From the NCBI RefSeq assembly GCF_028657905.1, contig NZ_CP117781.1, positions 2,790,001 through 2,854,000 of the forward strand: a stretch of 64,000 nucleotides of DNA, in the 5' to 3' direction. A program made the position numbers and the translations under genes. The stretch comes from Burkholderia sp. FERM BP-3421. GTDB lineage: Bacteria; Pseudomonadota; Gammaproteobacteria; Burkholderiales; Burkholderiaceae. Under the pieces are notes generated by a model. That model saw only the letters and a list, made by a program, of their open reading frames with translations. It did no database searches and was not told the origin of the DNA. Positions 35,422-44,028 of this stretch are shown here, piece by piece (position 1 is the stretch's first letter; the number at the start of each line of letters is the position of its first letter).

Positions 35422-38397
35422 TTAGCCGGTCTCCCCAAGCTCGTTCGCAAGCCAGGCCTCTGCTGACTCCCGACTTCCGGCAAGCTCGACGAGCACCCTG
35501 AGCACGTAGCGCAGCACGGATTCGATATTCGATGCCTTGGCGGCGCGCCACGCCTGCGTGAGCGACAGATTCCTCTCCCGCTCCTCGTTCAACATCGCAT
35601 GGCACCGGGCTATTTCCGAGTGCGCGTGTGCCGCGCCCGCCAGATCACCGCCCCGCGCGTACAGCTCCAGCGCCGATCGATAAAAAGCCAGCGCCTCGCC
35701 CGCATTTCCGGCGCACCGCTCCACATCTCCCAGCGCCTGCTGCGCGTCGCCCTGCCCCTGCGAATCCTGCACCCGGACAAATATCGCCTCCGCCCGTTCA
35801 AGCAGGACTCGCGCGTCGTCCCCGTCCTGCTCGATCAGCAGAAGGCCCAGCCCGTACAGTGCGTTCGCCTGGCCCAGGCTGTCGCCCTGCTGCTCATAGA
35901 GTGAGAATGCGCGATGGTATTGCTCGCGTGCCGCTTCTCCGTGGCCGAGCCTCCGTTCAAGCTCTGCAAGCGATCGATGTGTATTGGCCTGCCCCTGCCG
36001 GTCGCCCGCCTGCAAGAACATCGTCAGCGCACACGCCAGCAGCTCCTGTGCTTCGTCGAATTCCGACAGGCATAGTCCGAGATTACCCAGCGACTGAAGC
36101 GTATTGGCCGTGCCCAGCACGTCGCCTGCCGCTTCGTAAAGATGCAGTGCACGCGCGTAAAGCGCCTGCGACGCCTCGGGATTTCCTTGCCGAGTCTCCA
36201 GATCCCCCAGACGGGCCAGCATCAATGCCGGTTGCTTCATATGGGGAAGACTCGCGCGCAGAATCTCGGCGGCTGCGGTGGGACGGAACTGCAAGGTGGG
36301 ATCCAGATGATGGAGCAATGCTTCGAGCACGCCATCCCCCGGCGCCCCCAGCCGCAGTTCCCGGGAAATCATCCGATGCACCGCTTCGAACACACTCAGC
36401 AGTTGTGCCCTGGCGCGCAGGCTTTCATCGGTCGAGACGATGCTGTCGGCGGCCTCCGCCAAGCAGTCGAAGTAGGCAAACGCGATCAGTCGAACCTCCG
36501 ACCAGCACGCCTTGGCGCCTTCGGATGAAAATCCGTCCAGCGCGAACCGCGCCACCGGCGGCAACAGGTGGAACCGGTCGCCGCGCAGCTTCCATACGTG
36601 ATGCCGGGTCAATGCCTGCCGGGCCGCGTCGGGCCAGCCGCCCGCCTCCTCGAACGCGGAGACCCGGTGGCTGTCGACGCCGTCGGGAAACAGCGCGGCC
36701 AGCATCCACAACTGAAGCGCGCCGGGTTGATCCTGCAGCGCATCCTTCGTCAAGCACAGGCTGATCGACAAACTATCGAGCCGCGAATCGATCAGCCGCC
36801 CTTCCGCCAACGCCACGCCGACGGATCGCCACCGTGCGACGAGATCCGCGAACGGATACGCATTCCCGAGACGCGCGATCAGGGTAACGCTCAGCGCGTG
36901 GCATCCCAAATCGTCCGATACGAACCGACGCAGATCATCGTCGGGCGGCGGAGCGTCGCCCGTCCACAGCTTGCGGAACAACGCCGTCGCGGCATCGAGC
37001 GGCAGCGCATCGATCCGGATCGGCCGCGACATCACCCCCGTCAGATCGACGCGCGACGAGGCCAACAGCCGTACGCCCTGGATTTTCTGCACCTCGCGCA
37101 GCAGCCGAATGCCATCCTCCTGTTCCGCGACACTCTCCAGGTTGTCGAGGTAGTACAGCCCGGGCACGAGCACCTGGGCCAGGCTGTTCCCGTCGGCGAC
37201 GTCGTCGACGCCCAGTGCGCGACCCATCAGCCCCGGCAGATCAGCCGGATTCGCTTCATCGGGGACATCGACGTAGAAGGCCGTCTGTTCCGGGCACGCT
37301 TTCAGCCATGCCTCCAGCGCCGCCTTGCAGACCTCGGTCTTGCCGATGCCGCCGCATCCCGTGACATGCGCAAACACGACCGCGGAATCGTCGCTGCTGT
37401 GAAGGAACGCCAGGACCGCCGCCACTTCGTCGGCACGGCCCAGGACCTCTCCTTCGCGCGGCCGCAGGCGCGCATCCTTGCAGCCGGACAACCTGCCCGG
37501 CTGACGCGGCGCGTCGGAGGGCGCGGGCCGGATAGCCTCGGGCGAAGCGGCCGGCGTCGCCGCGCCCTCGTGCGGCGGCGGCTCAGCCTGCGCCTCCCGC
37601 GACCTCGGCAGATCCGCGATGAACGCGATCAGCGAGTCATGCACCTGATCGCCCTGCCGCGTTGCCGGTTTGCAGATCGAAAAATGATCCGCGTCAATCG
37701 GAATGGGGACTTCGCCCGGCACGTGCGGATCGCTGCTTCCCGCCGGTACGACCATCACACGCGGCCCGGGCAGCCATTTGAGCAAGCGCCGCTGAAGCTC
37801 GACGCCGTGGGTTTCGGCGAAACTGCGAACCCGGAACCCGAGTTCGCCATATTGCTTATTGAACTGCCGATTGAGGCTCAGCAGATGCGTATTGTTCGCG
37901 GTCAGATCGCCGACCTGCACATTCGTGCGCAGCAGGCCCTTGAACGCCATGGCCAGATTGGCCAGATCCGAACCCTGGTGCGGGGTGGCGAGAAAGACGA
38001 CGCCCCGGATCCACCGGACCAGGTTCGCATACCGCGCCACGTCGTGCGTCATCGCGTGAACGATGGCGGTCTTGATGACGAGACCGCCCATGCTGTGCCC
38101 GACCAGGATCAGCGGCCGATTCCGCAACGCCTTGTGCCCCTCCAGACGATCCAGCACGCTCGTGCCCTGATCCGGCAGCGACATCGCGGCACTGCGCCAG
38201 CCGGACAACTTCGCGTCGTAGCCCAGAACCCAGGTATCGCAGCCGCTTTCCTCGCCCACCCAGCGCGGCCAGAGCGTGGTCGGGTCTTTCGGACGGCTCA
38301 TCCAGGTTTGTTCCGGATCGCCGTCCAGACCGTGCACGAAAATGATGGAAAAAAGCCCCGGCTCTTTGGGTTGGTGAATATTTTTCAGCGAAGGCAT
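35422..38397 (-). CDS. NLR-like protein: alpha/beta-hydrolase, NB-ARC/STAND ATPase, TPR repeats
   Basis: A 991-residue three-part protein. Residues 1-265 form a PGAP1/SesB-like alpha/beta-hydrolase: oxyanion region FVHGLDGD (20-27), nucleophile elbow GHSMGG (Ser102), FLATPHQGSDLA (135-146) and the probable catalytic histidine in DADHFS (His238). After a proline-rich linker, residues 315-620 form an NB-ARC-type ATPase with P-loop GCGGIGKT (347-354), Walker B-like GLYYLDNLE (413-421), sensor LLASSR (444-449) and a winged-helix region. Residues 724-957 are six TPR-like repeats of about 40 residues each. No signal peptide is present. This order (effector, switch, sensor) is that of NLR-type immune receptors. 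A ligand-triggered lipase or esterase acting as an antiphage or self-killing device is inferred. It stands alone, with a weak start context. Confidence 0.85.
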   Translation of the reverse strand: MPSLKNIHQPKEPGLFSIIFVHGLDGDPEQTWMSRPKDPTTLWPRWVGEESGCDTWVLGYDAKLSGWRSAAMSLPDQGTSVLDRLEGHKALRNRPLILVGHSMGGLVIKTAIVHAMTHDVARYANLVRWIRGVVFLATPHQGSDLANLAMAFKGLLRTNVQVGDLTANNTHLLSLNRQFNKQYGELGFRVRSFAETHGVELQRRLLKWLPGPRVMVVPAGSSDPHVPGEVPIPIDADHFSICKPATRQGDQVHDSLIAFIADLPRSREAQAEPPPHEGAATPAASPEAIRPAPSDAPRQPGRLSGCKDARLRPREGEVLGRADEVAAVLAFLHSSDDSAVVFAHVTGCGGIGKTEVCKAALEAWLKACPEQTAFYVDVPDEANPADLPGLMGRALGVDDVADGNSLAQVLVPGLYYLDNLESVAEQEDGIRLLREVQKIQGVRLLASSRVDLTGVMSRPIRIDALPLDAATALFRKLWTGDAPPPDDDLRRFVSDDLGCHALSVTLIARLGNAYPFADLVARWRSVGVALAEGRLIDSRLDSLSISLCLTKDALQDQPGALQLWMLAALFPDGVDSHRVSAFEEAGGWPDAARQALTRHHVWKLRGDRFHLLPPVARFALDGFSSEGAKACWSEVRLIAFAYFDCLAEAADSIVSTDESLRARAQLLSVFEAVHRMISRELRLGAPGDGVLEALLHHLDPTLQFRPTAAAEILRASLPHMKQPALMLARLGDLETRQGNPEASQALYARALHLYEAAGDVLGTANTLQSLGNLGLCLSEFDEAQELLACALTMFLQAGDRQGQANTHRSLAELERRLGHGEAAREQYHRAFSLYEQQGDSLGQANALYGLGLLLIEQDGDDARVLLERAEAIFVRVQDSQGQGDAQQALGDVERCAGNAGEALAFYRSALELYARGGDLAGAAHAHSEIARCHAMLNEERERNLSLTQAWRAAKASNIESVLRYVLRVLVELAGSRESAEAWLANELGETG

Positions 38398-38596
38398 GGC
38401 ATTCCGGTTTGGGTGGGGATCGGGCTCGGCACGTTCGCCTCGATACGCAAACCGATATTATCGGCAGCCGCGGGCATTCCCCTGAGTCTTATCAGGTCGA
38501 CGCCGATTGTTTCCATGCCCGGATCGGCCTGTCCGCCCACCTCGGGCCCGTGTCTCGCCACATGATCCGCGCCGCCCGGATCACGCGGCCGCCCCG

Positions 38597-39154
38597 TCAC
38601 CCCGTCCGATCCCGCGGCAACAAACCATACAACGCGGAATCCGACACCTCGCCGTCCACGAGCCAACGCTCCCTGAGCAAGCCTTCCCGCACGAAGCCCG
38701 CGCCTTCCAGCACGCGCGCCGAGCCGAGATTGCGCGGATCGATGTCCGCCTCGATGCGCCTCAACCCCAGCGCGTCGAACGCATGATCGACCAGCGCGCG
38801 GACCGCCTCGCCCGCGTAGCCGCGGCCCCAGTGCGCGGGATGCACGCCGAAGCCGATCTCCGTGCGCAGGCACGCCTCGTCCGCGTTGAACAGGCTGCAC
38901 GCGCCGATTACCCGGCCATCCCCGCCCAGCGTCATCGCGCAATTGAAATCGCGGCCCGACGCCGCCGTCGCCATCAACCGCGCGAGACGCTCGGCCGCCT
39001 GCTCGGGGCGCGTGAACGGCGCGAACGAGTAATAACGCATGAATTGCCGGTCCGCGTACAGCTCGAACAGCGGCATCACGTCGGCGTCGGCCAGCGGCCG
39101 CAACACGAGGCGCGGCGTGCGCAGCACGACAGGTTGAAACAGGGGCATCGTCAT
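38597..39154 (-). CDS. GNAT-family acetyltransferase (RimJ/RimL type)
   Basis: A 185-residue N-acetyltransferase. The N-terminal RTPRLVLRPLADADVMPLFEL strand-helix and the acetyl-CoA pyrophosphate loop in HPAHWGRGYAGEAV (near residue 115) are typical of the RimJ/RimL subgroup, as is NLGSARVLEGAGFVREG later. Substrates include ribosomal protein N termini, other proteins or small amines; not predictable here. GAGG lies close to the ATG at 39154, while the second ATG at 39148 has better spacing and could be used. It follows the prolyl iminopeptidase by 62 bp on the same strand. Confidence 0.88.
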   Translation of the reverse strand: MTMPLFQPVVLRTPRLVLRPLADADVMPLFELYADRQFMRYYSFAPFTRPEQAAERLARLMATAASGRDFNCAMTLGGDGRVIGACSLFNADEACLRTEIGFGVHPAHWGRGYAGEAVRALVDHAFDALGLRRIEADIDPRNLGSARVLEGAGFVREGLLRERWLVDGEVSDSALYGLLPRDRTG

Positions 39155-39216
39155 GGTCCTCGGGATCGACACAGGCGCGGCGCGCGGCGACCCCGCGCGC
39201 CGCGCGTCCTTCGCAT

Positions 39217-40149
39217 TTACGCCGCGTACTGATCGGTCGCCGCGATCAACGCGCGCAGGATGCCCGGCTCGTTGTACGCATGGCCCGCGTCGTCCACGAT
39301 CTCCAGGCGCGCGCCGGGCCAGGCCTTGCTCAGTTCCCACGCGGTGCGCGCGGGCGTCGCGACGTCGTAGCGGCCCTGCACGATCACGCCGCGCACGTCG
39401 GCGAGACGATACGCGTCGCGCAACAACTGCCCTTCGTCCATGAACGCGTGATGCACGAAGTAATGATTCTCGATGCGCGCGATCGCGAGCGAGAAGTGGT
39501 CCGCGCCGAACTGCTCGGCCAGCGCCGCATCGGGCAGCAGGCGGATCGTGCGCCCTTCCCACAGGCTCCAGGCGCGCGCCGCGTCCTGTCGCACCCGTTC
39601 GTCGCTGCCGGTCAGGCGGCGTCGATACGCGGCCATCAGATCGTCGCGTTCTTCCGGCGGAATCGGCGCGAGGAATTCATCCCACAAATCCGGGAACAAC
39701 CACGATGCGCCTTCCTGGTAATACCAGCGCAGCTCCTCGCGGCGCGCCGTGAAGATGCCGCGCACGACCAGCGCGTCGACGCGCGCCGGATGGGTCTGCG
39801 CATAGGCGAGCGCGAGCGTGCTGCCCCACGAGCCGCCGAACACGAGCCAGCGTTCCGCGCCGATCATCTCGCGCAGCCGCTCCATGTCGTCGACGAGATG
39901 CCAGGTTGTGTTGTCGTCGATGCTCGCGTGCGGCGTCGAACGCCCGCAGCCGCGCTGGTCGAACAACAGGACGTTGTAGCGCGCGGGATCGAACAGCCGG
40001 CGATGGTCGGGCGAGCAGCCGCTGCCCGGCCCGCCGTGCAGGAAAACCGCCGGCTTGCCCTGCGGGTTGCCGCACAGCTCCCAATACACGCGGTGACCGT
40101 CGCCGGTGTCGAGCCAGCCGTGTTGGTACGGTTCGATCGGTGGATACAC
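39217..40149 (-). CDS. pip: Prolyl iminopeptidase
   Basis: A 310-residue alpha/beta-hydrolase of peptidase family S33 that removes N-terminal proline. The oxyanion motif HGGPGSGCSP is near residue 38. The nucleophile elbow GGSWGSTLALAYAQTHP is near residue 105 (the serine in GGSWGS is diagnostic of proline iminopeptidases). The acid region is VQGRYDVATP and the histidine lies in DAGHAYNEPG. Length matches the family. Cytoplasmic. Confidence 0.93.
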   Translation of the reverse strand: MYPPIEPYQHGWLDTGDGHRVYWELCGNPQGKPAVFLHGGPGSGCSPDHRRLFDPARYNVLLFDQRGCGRSTPHASIDDNTTWHLVDDMERLREMIGAERWLVFGGSWGSTLALAYAQTHPARVDALVVRGIFTARREELRWYYQEGASWLFPDLWDEFLAPIPPEERDDLMAAYRRRLTGSDERVRQDAARAWSLWEGRTIRLLPDAALAEQFGADHFSLAIARIENHYFVHHAFMDEGQLLRDAYRLADVRGVIVQGRYDVATPARTAWELSKAWPGARLEIVDDAGHAYNEPGILRALIAATDQYAA

Positions 40150-40184
40150 TCGTTGCTCCTGGAAAAGGGGGGAGGCGCGTCGCG

Positions 40185-41942
40185 CTAGAGTTGCGCCGTC
40201 AACTGGAACCCGAACGTCACGCGCGTGGTCGGGAAACCGGATGGCTTATAGACCGGCGTTCCCACGAACAAATCATACGCATAGGCGCCGAAACGCGTAC
40301 CGATGCTTCCCTTCACGCCGACCACCGCGCCGGCCAGCTGCGTGCCCACCAGCGCGATCGGCTGCGGGCCCCATACGCGGCCGTAGTCGAGCCCCGCGTA
40401 GGCAGCCTGCCCGGTCTGGCCGATCGGCGCCTGGATCTCGTTGCGCCAGTAGAGGCCCCGCGCGGCGGCCAGCATCGTTTCGCCGTCGAAGCCGCGCACC
40501 GTGTAACGGCTGCCGATCGTCAGATCATCGATGTAGTACAGCGTATTGCCCGTGTATTGACCGTGGAACGTCGTCACGTAGCGGAACGGCTGCCGCGCGA
40601 TCGCGAACGGTATCGACAGGTTCGCGTCGAGCACGGCCATCCTGTAGCGGTAGGACGGACCGCCGTCCGCCGCCAGGAGGTCGTCCTGCGCGCCGAACGC
40701 GCCGACGCCCTGGCGGTAGGCGAGCGTGCCGTCGAATTGCGCGCCGCCGAAGTAGTGTCGATCGGTCAGGCCGAATTCGATGAACGTGTTGTTGCGTCGC
40801 TGCTGGGAGATTTCGGTGTCTTCGATGTAGCTGCGGCCGAATCGCCGCGACAGGCGGAACTGCGCGCCGAGCACGTCGTTCTGGCTGCGCAGCAGCACGC
40901 GGTTGAGCTTGACGTCCACGGTCTTCGAATTGCCGCTTGCGACGAAGGTCTGGTTTACGCCCGCGATCTGTTGGTAGTAGGAGTTGGTGTAGGCCGCGAG
41001 CGTGGCGGTCCAGTAGCCCCAGGGGATCGAGTAGAAACCGTTCCAGCCGTGCGACCCCAGCCGCTTGTCGCCGAATTCGAGATCCTGGCTCACGCCGATG
41101 TTGAAGACGTCGTTCAAGCCGAGCGGGTTGTTGATGCCGAGCGACAGATTGCCCTGCAAGCGGCCCGTTGCGCGGGTGCCGGCGTTGTCGATCGATGCGA
41201 CGACGCTCCATGGTTTGCCGCGCTTCACGTCGAGCACGACGTCGCTTTCGCCGGGGGTGTCGGCGGGGACGATTTGCATGGAGACGTCCTGGTTGGAGAC
41301 GCGCTTCATCTGTTCGAGGCCCTGTTCGAGGTCGCGCAGGTTCAGCAGCTCGCCGTCGCCCGTCGGGAAGGCGGTTTTCCAGGTGCCGTGGAGTTTTTCA
41401 TCGGCGAAGCGCACGTGGCGAATCATGCCGGGGATCAGTGCGAGCTTGAGAGCGCCCTTCGACAGGTCTTGCTCGGGGACGAGCACGCGCGTGGTGACGT
41501 AGCCGCGCGAGAGGATCGCTTGGGAAAGACCTTTGACCAGGATGTCGAGGCCCTGCTTGCCGATGCATTGCCCGGCGTAGTGGTCGAGCCATTCGCGGGC
41601 GAAGGCGAAGCGGTCCATTGGTAATGCCGATGCGCCCTGGAATTGCGCTGCGGGGGGGAGCGAGGCAGGGACTTCGAGAGTGATGCGGTCGATTCGGAAA
41701 CACGGCGTTTCGGTGGGTAACGTCGGGTAGGCCTCGATGCGCGGTACTTCGGAGCGCACGGACGGTGTGGTGACGTCGGCGTTACGCTGCTGGGCGTCGC
41801 GTTGTTGCTGTGCCTGACGGTCCTGCTCCGCGTTGGCGCGAGCGGCGGCGGCGCGATCGTCGGGAGTCGGGGTCTGCTGCGCGTGGGACGCGAGGGACGC
41901 AGCCAGAAGCGGCAGCGCGATCAGGTGTGTGGCTACTCTCAT
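40185..41942 (-). CDS. cdiB: CDI/two-partner secretion outer-membrane transporter (TpsB, CdiB)
   Basis: A 585-residue ShlB/FhaC-family Omp85 protein. A signal peptide (LIALPLLAASLASHA) is followed by a glutamine-rich linker (ANAEQDRQAQQQRDAQQR), POTRA domains (about residues 75-235), and a 16-strand barrel. The barrel carries the conserved lid-lock motif VRGFDGE at about residue 482, and the chain ends VTFGFQLTAQL. It exports CdiA across the outer membrane. It is the last gene of the CDI locus, downstream of the immunity modules, which is the Burkholderia (A-I-...-B) order rather than the enterobacterial B-A-I order. Coding quality is intact. Confidence 0.92.
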   Translation of the reverse strand: MRVATHLIALPLLAASLASHAQQTPTPDDRAAAARANAEQDRQAQQQRDAQQRNADVTTPSVRSEVPRIEAYPTLPTETPCFRIDRITLEVPASLPPAAQFQGASALPMDRFAFAREWLDHYAGQCIGKQGLDILVKGLSQAILSRGYVTTRVLVPEQDLSKGALKLALIPGMIRHVRFADEKLHGTWKTAFPTGDGELLNLRDLEQGLEQMKRVSNQDVSMQIVPADTPGESDVVLDVKRGKPWSVVASIDNAGTRATGRLQGNLSLGINNPLGLNDVFNIGVSQDLEFGDKRLGSHGWNGFYSIPWGYWTATLAAYTNSYYQQIAGVNQTFVASGNSKTVDVKLNRVLLRSQNDVLGAQFRLSRRFGRSYIEDTEISQQRRNNTFIEFGLTDRHYFGGAQFDGTLAYRQGVGAFGAQDDLLAADGGPSYRYRMAVLDANLSIPFAIARQPFRYVTTFHGQYTGNTLYYIDDLTIGSRYTVRGFDGETMLAAARGLYWRNEIQAPIGQTGQAAYAGLDYGRVWGPQPIALVGTQLAGAVVGVKGSIGTRFGAYAYDLFVGTPVYKPSGFPTTRVTFGFQLTAQL

Positions 41943-42130
41943 TCGTTATTTTCCAACTGCGTGTTTCATGTGACGACGGGGTGGTCAGGGTCGTCGTCGT
42001 TGGGTTCAGCGTGGTGTTCGCCCCGCCAAATTGCGGATCTTCCTCGTGCACGGAACCGGGAAAGCTGCAAGACAGATCCGGGGACCGTGTCGTGTGCTAC
42101 CTGATTGCGTGCACCATCTCGCCTGCGTCG

Positions 42131-42307
42131 TCACTTGATCAACGGGTTACGTTCCTCGAACATTGCCTGATCGGTGACTCTGCCGCAGAAAACAACCCGC
42201 GCCGGATTTGGGACAGATGCCATCGCTCCTGCAGTTGCACTCACACGCCTCCACTCGTTGAGATCATCGACACCGTATCCGACGTCGTATTCTTCGCGCA
42301 GATGCAT
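42131..42307 (-). CDS. Possible 58-residue gene between CDI modules and cdiB
   Basis: An ATG-initiated frame of 58 codons encodes a balanced, protein-like composition: it begins MHLREEYDVGYGVDDLNEWR and ends FEERNPLIK. GGAGG occurs 12 bases upstream, a long but usable spacing. It starts just after the relic at 42312 stops. I do not recognise the family. In Burkholderia CDI loci a small accessory gene often precedes cdiB, but the known one encodes a lipoprotein and this has no signal peptide. It may instead be a displaced immunity fragment. Confidence 0.35.
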   Translation of the reverse strand: MHLREEYDVGYGVDDLNEWRRVSATAGAMASVPNPARVVFCGRVTDQAMFEERNPLIK

Positions 42308-42311
42308 CCAA

Positions 42312-42588
42312 CTAATTAACCTCCGTAAACGGCCCCATTACCTCAACGCCAAAGCTCTTCTTTTCAGTTCCGTCATACATGATATTCGGCACTTCATTCT
42401 GCGCCCATACGGAATTCGTAAGAATATAGCTCTGCAATTCAGTATTCAGCTTCACCTTAAACTGCGTCAGATTCGGCTTATCGTCGTCGGTCGATCCCGC
42501 ATACTGCCATGTCGCCTTGAATCAGTTGGCATCGTCCCGACCATTATTACCGGCGCTCCAGATTCACGATCCCGACCGATGCAGGCAT
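42312..42588 (-). pseudogene. Decayed reading frame, probable former CDI module component
   Basis: The last 66 codons form an uninterrupted protein-like frame (from FKATWQYAGSTDDDKP to FGVEVMGPFTEVN). The frame continues upstream through an in-frame TGA, with AGNNGRDDAN before it, then another TGA. A separate ATG frame at 42588 (MPASVGIVNLERR) stops after 13 codons. This is what a gene broken by one frameshift and one or two nonsense changes looks like. It lies 36 bp after the module-2 immunity gene. Family unrecognised. Confidence 0.5.
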
Positions 42589-42624
42589 ACTAAACAACAA
42601 ACTCAGCGATAGTCCGGCTTGTTG

Positions 42625-42909
42625 TTACTGCCTTCCCTTACGCATCGACTCATTGATCTCTCGTTCTAGTTCTGGAGTCATCGGCTCATCCATAGATAGC
42701 TCTACAAGCTCCTTACAGCCAACATTGGGAAGCAATGCGCAAAGTCGATCGAATACATCGATTTCAATCAGCCCCCATTCCAGCAACCCAGATAGATATC
42801 CATGCCAAATAAGTGCAACCGTATCAGTTGCCCCACGCCAAGCAAGCTGACGTTCTATTCTATCGTGCAACTCGCTCTCTTTTGGATAACCGTTAATCAT
42901 GGCCGTCAT
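42625..42909 (-). CDS. Putative immunity protein of displaced CDI module 2
   Basis: A 94-residue acidic protein whose ATG overlaps the stop of the module-2 toxin by four bases (ATGA), the coupling seen for cdiA/cdiI pairs. It contains aromatic and acidic helices (IWHGYLSGLLEWGLIEIDVF; PMTPELEREINESM) and no signal peptide. Function as the cognate antitoxin is inferred from position only. Base composition is AT-richer than core genes nearby. Confidence 0.65.
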   Translation of the reverse strand: MTAMINGYPKESELHDRIERQLAWRGATDTVALIWHGYLSGLLEWGLIEIDVFDRLCALLPNVGCKELVELSMDEPMTPELEREINESMRKGRQ

Positions 42910-43832
42910 TGCGGTAACCTCGGGACATACACCGTCCCTTGTTGAGTTATAACCGTGATACTCTGAATCTTAGAACCAGATCTAGTATCCGCCGATAATG
43001 CCCTGTTAATTCCGCGCTGAGCAATATCCGATGTCATGCCCAACTGATTCCGTGCATCAATAATAATATCGCCCGATTGTCCTCGCGCATCCATTGCTGT
43101 GCTTGAGATTGCCTTGGATAAGCCATCTGAATCCTGCTTGACTACATCCGTCATTGTCTTCAGCTCATATTTCTTCCCATCGATGAGAAAGTCTGCTGAT
43201 CGGCCCGCGTTGCTCGAAGGGATCACGTTAACAGTTCTACCACCCGCAACCATTTCACTTATGAAACCCCGTTCGGCCGCGGTAAGGCCATCCATCGAAC
43301 CAATGAGCTTACCTGTAGCCGCTGCCCCGGCTATCGCCGCCCCCGTCCCCGCCGGCATGGCACCACCCGCGGCAATCTCGCCCGCAGCAATCCCCATCTG
43401 GTTCGCGCACAACACCGGATTCGCCGCACATGCCCTTATCGCAACTACCGCCGCTGCAACAACCTCCGGTCCAAGCGCTAAACCACCTGTCACTGCCGCC
43501 GCACCAGCGATCCCAAGCGCCGGATTGGCGATCGCCCCCGGTAAAGCCTTCTGCTCCGGCGTCAGCGATCCGTCCTTGTTACCAAACTTGAACGGATCAT
43601 TGTAGTACTGGTCTTTCTGGAACATCCCTCCCGCGTTGCTGCTGATATAAGCCACCGCAACCAGATCCCCGCCCGGTCCCTTGCTCGCCACAGCATCTAC
43701 CAAACGGTAACCAGTCGCCAGCAGCATATTCTGAGCCTGCTCCTCCGTGATCTCCTTGCCGGTATTTTTTTCATAGAACTTCGCGAAATCCTTCGCCTTG
43801 TCCTTCGCCCACTGCCTTTCGTCAGGATGCAA
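42906..43832 (-). CDS. Displaced CdiA C-terminal toxin tip, module 2 (PD-(D/E)XK-like nuclease)
   Basis: The open frame encodes about 308 residues and has no proper start: it begins inside a conserved region (NRQLHPDERQWAKDKAKDF) of the CdiA pretoxin area and the frame is open a few codons further up. An alanine/glycine-rich hydrophobic stretch (residues about 100-170) is followed by the toxin domain. The core ADFLIDGKKYELKT has the D-x(n)-E-x-K pattern of restriction-endonuclease-like nucleases found in CdiA C-terminal tRNase/DNase domains, with GDIIIDARNQ next. It lacks an export domain, so it can act only after recombination onto cdiA. Nuclease activity is inferred. Confidence 0.72.
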   Translation of the reverse strand: MHPDERQWAKDKAKDFAKFYEKNTGKEITEEQAQNMLLATGYRLVDAVASKGPGGDLVAVAYISSNAGGMFQKDQYYNDPFKFGNKDGSLTPEQKALPGAIANPALGIAGAAAVTGGLALGPEVVAAAVVAIRACAANPVLCANQMGIAAGEIAAGGAMPAGTGAAIAGAAATGKLIGSMDGLTAAERGFISEMVAGGRTVNVIPSSNAGRSADFLIDGKKYELKTMTDVVKQDSDGLSKAISSTAMDARGQSGDIIIDARNQLGMTSDIAQRGINRALSADTRSGSKIQSITVITQQGTVYVPRLPQ

Positions 43833-43839
43833 CTGCCGA

Positions 43840-43990
43840 TTAAACCGATCTCGGCATGATCAAAGGCCCTGCCTTCATTCCTACAACCGTTTCCGTGGCT
43901 GGATCGATGATTACATTATCGTTCTTACTACGATCTCACCCACGTATCTGAGACAGCCAGTTTAGAACGAGCACGGCTTGTGGGGCTTGT
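43840..43990 (-). pseudogene. Remnant upstream of displaced module 2
   Basis: A frame ending at 43840-43842 reads DRSKNDNVIIDPATETVVGM then KAGPLIMPRSV, preceded by an in-frame TGA and then QAVLVLNWLSQIRG. It overlaps the module-2 toxin frame in another phase, so a frameshift near 43845 probably separated the two. It is an eroded 5' junction of the module, not a functional gene. Confidence 0.4.
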
Positions 43991-44028
43991 ATCGCCTGCT
44001 GTGGTCCTACTTGATTACCCCCAATCAA

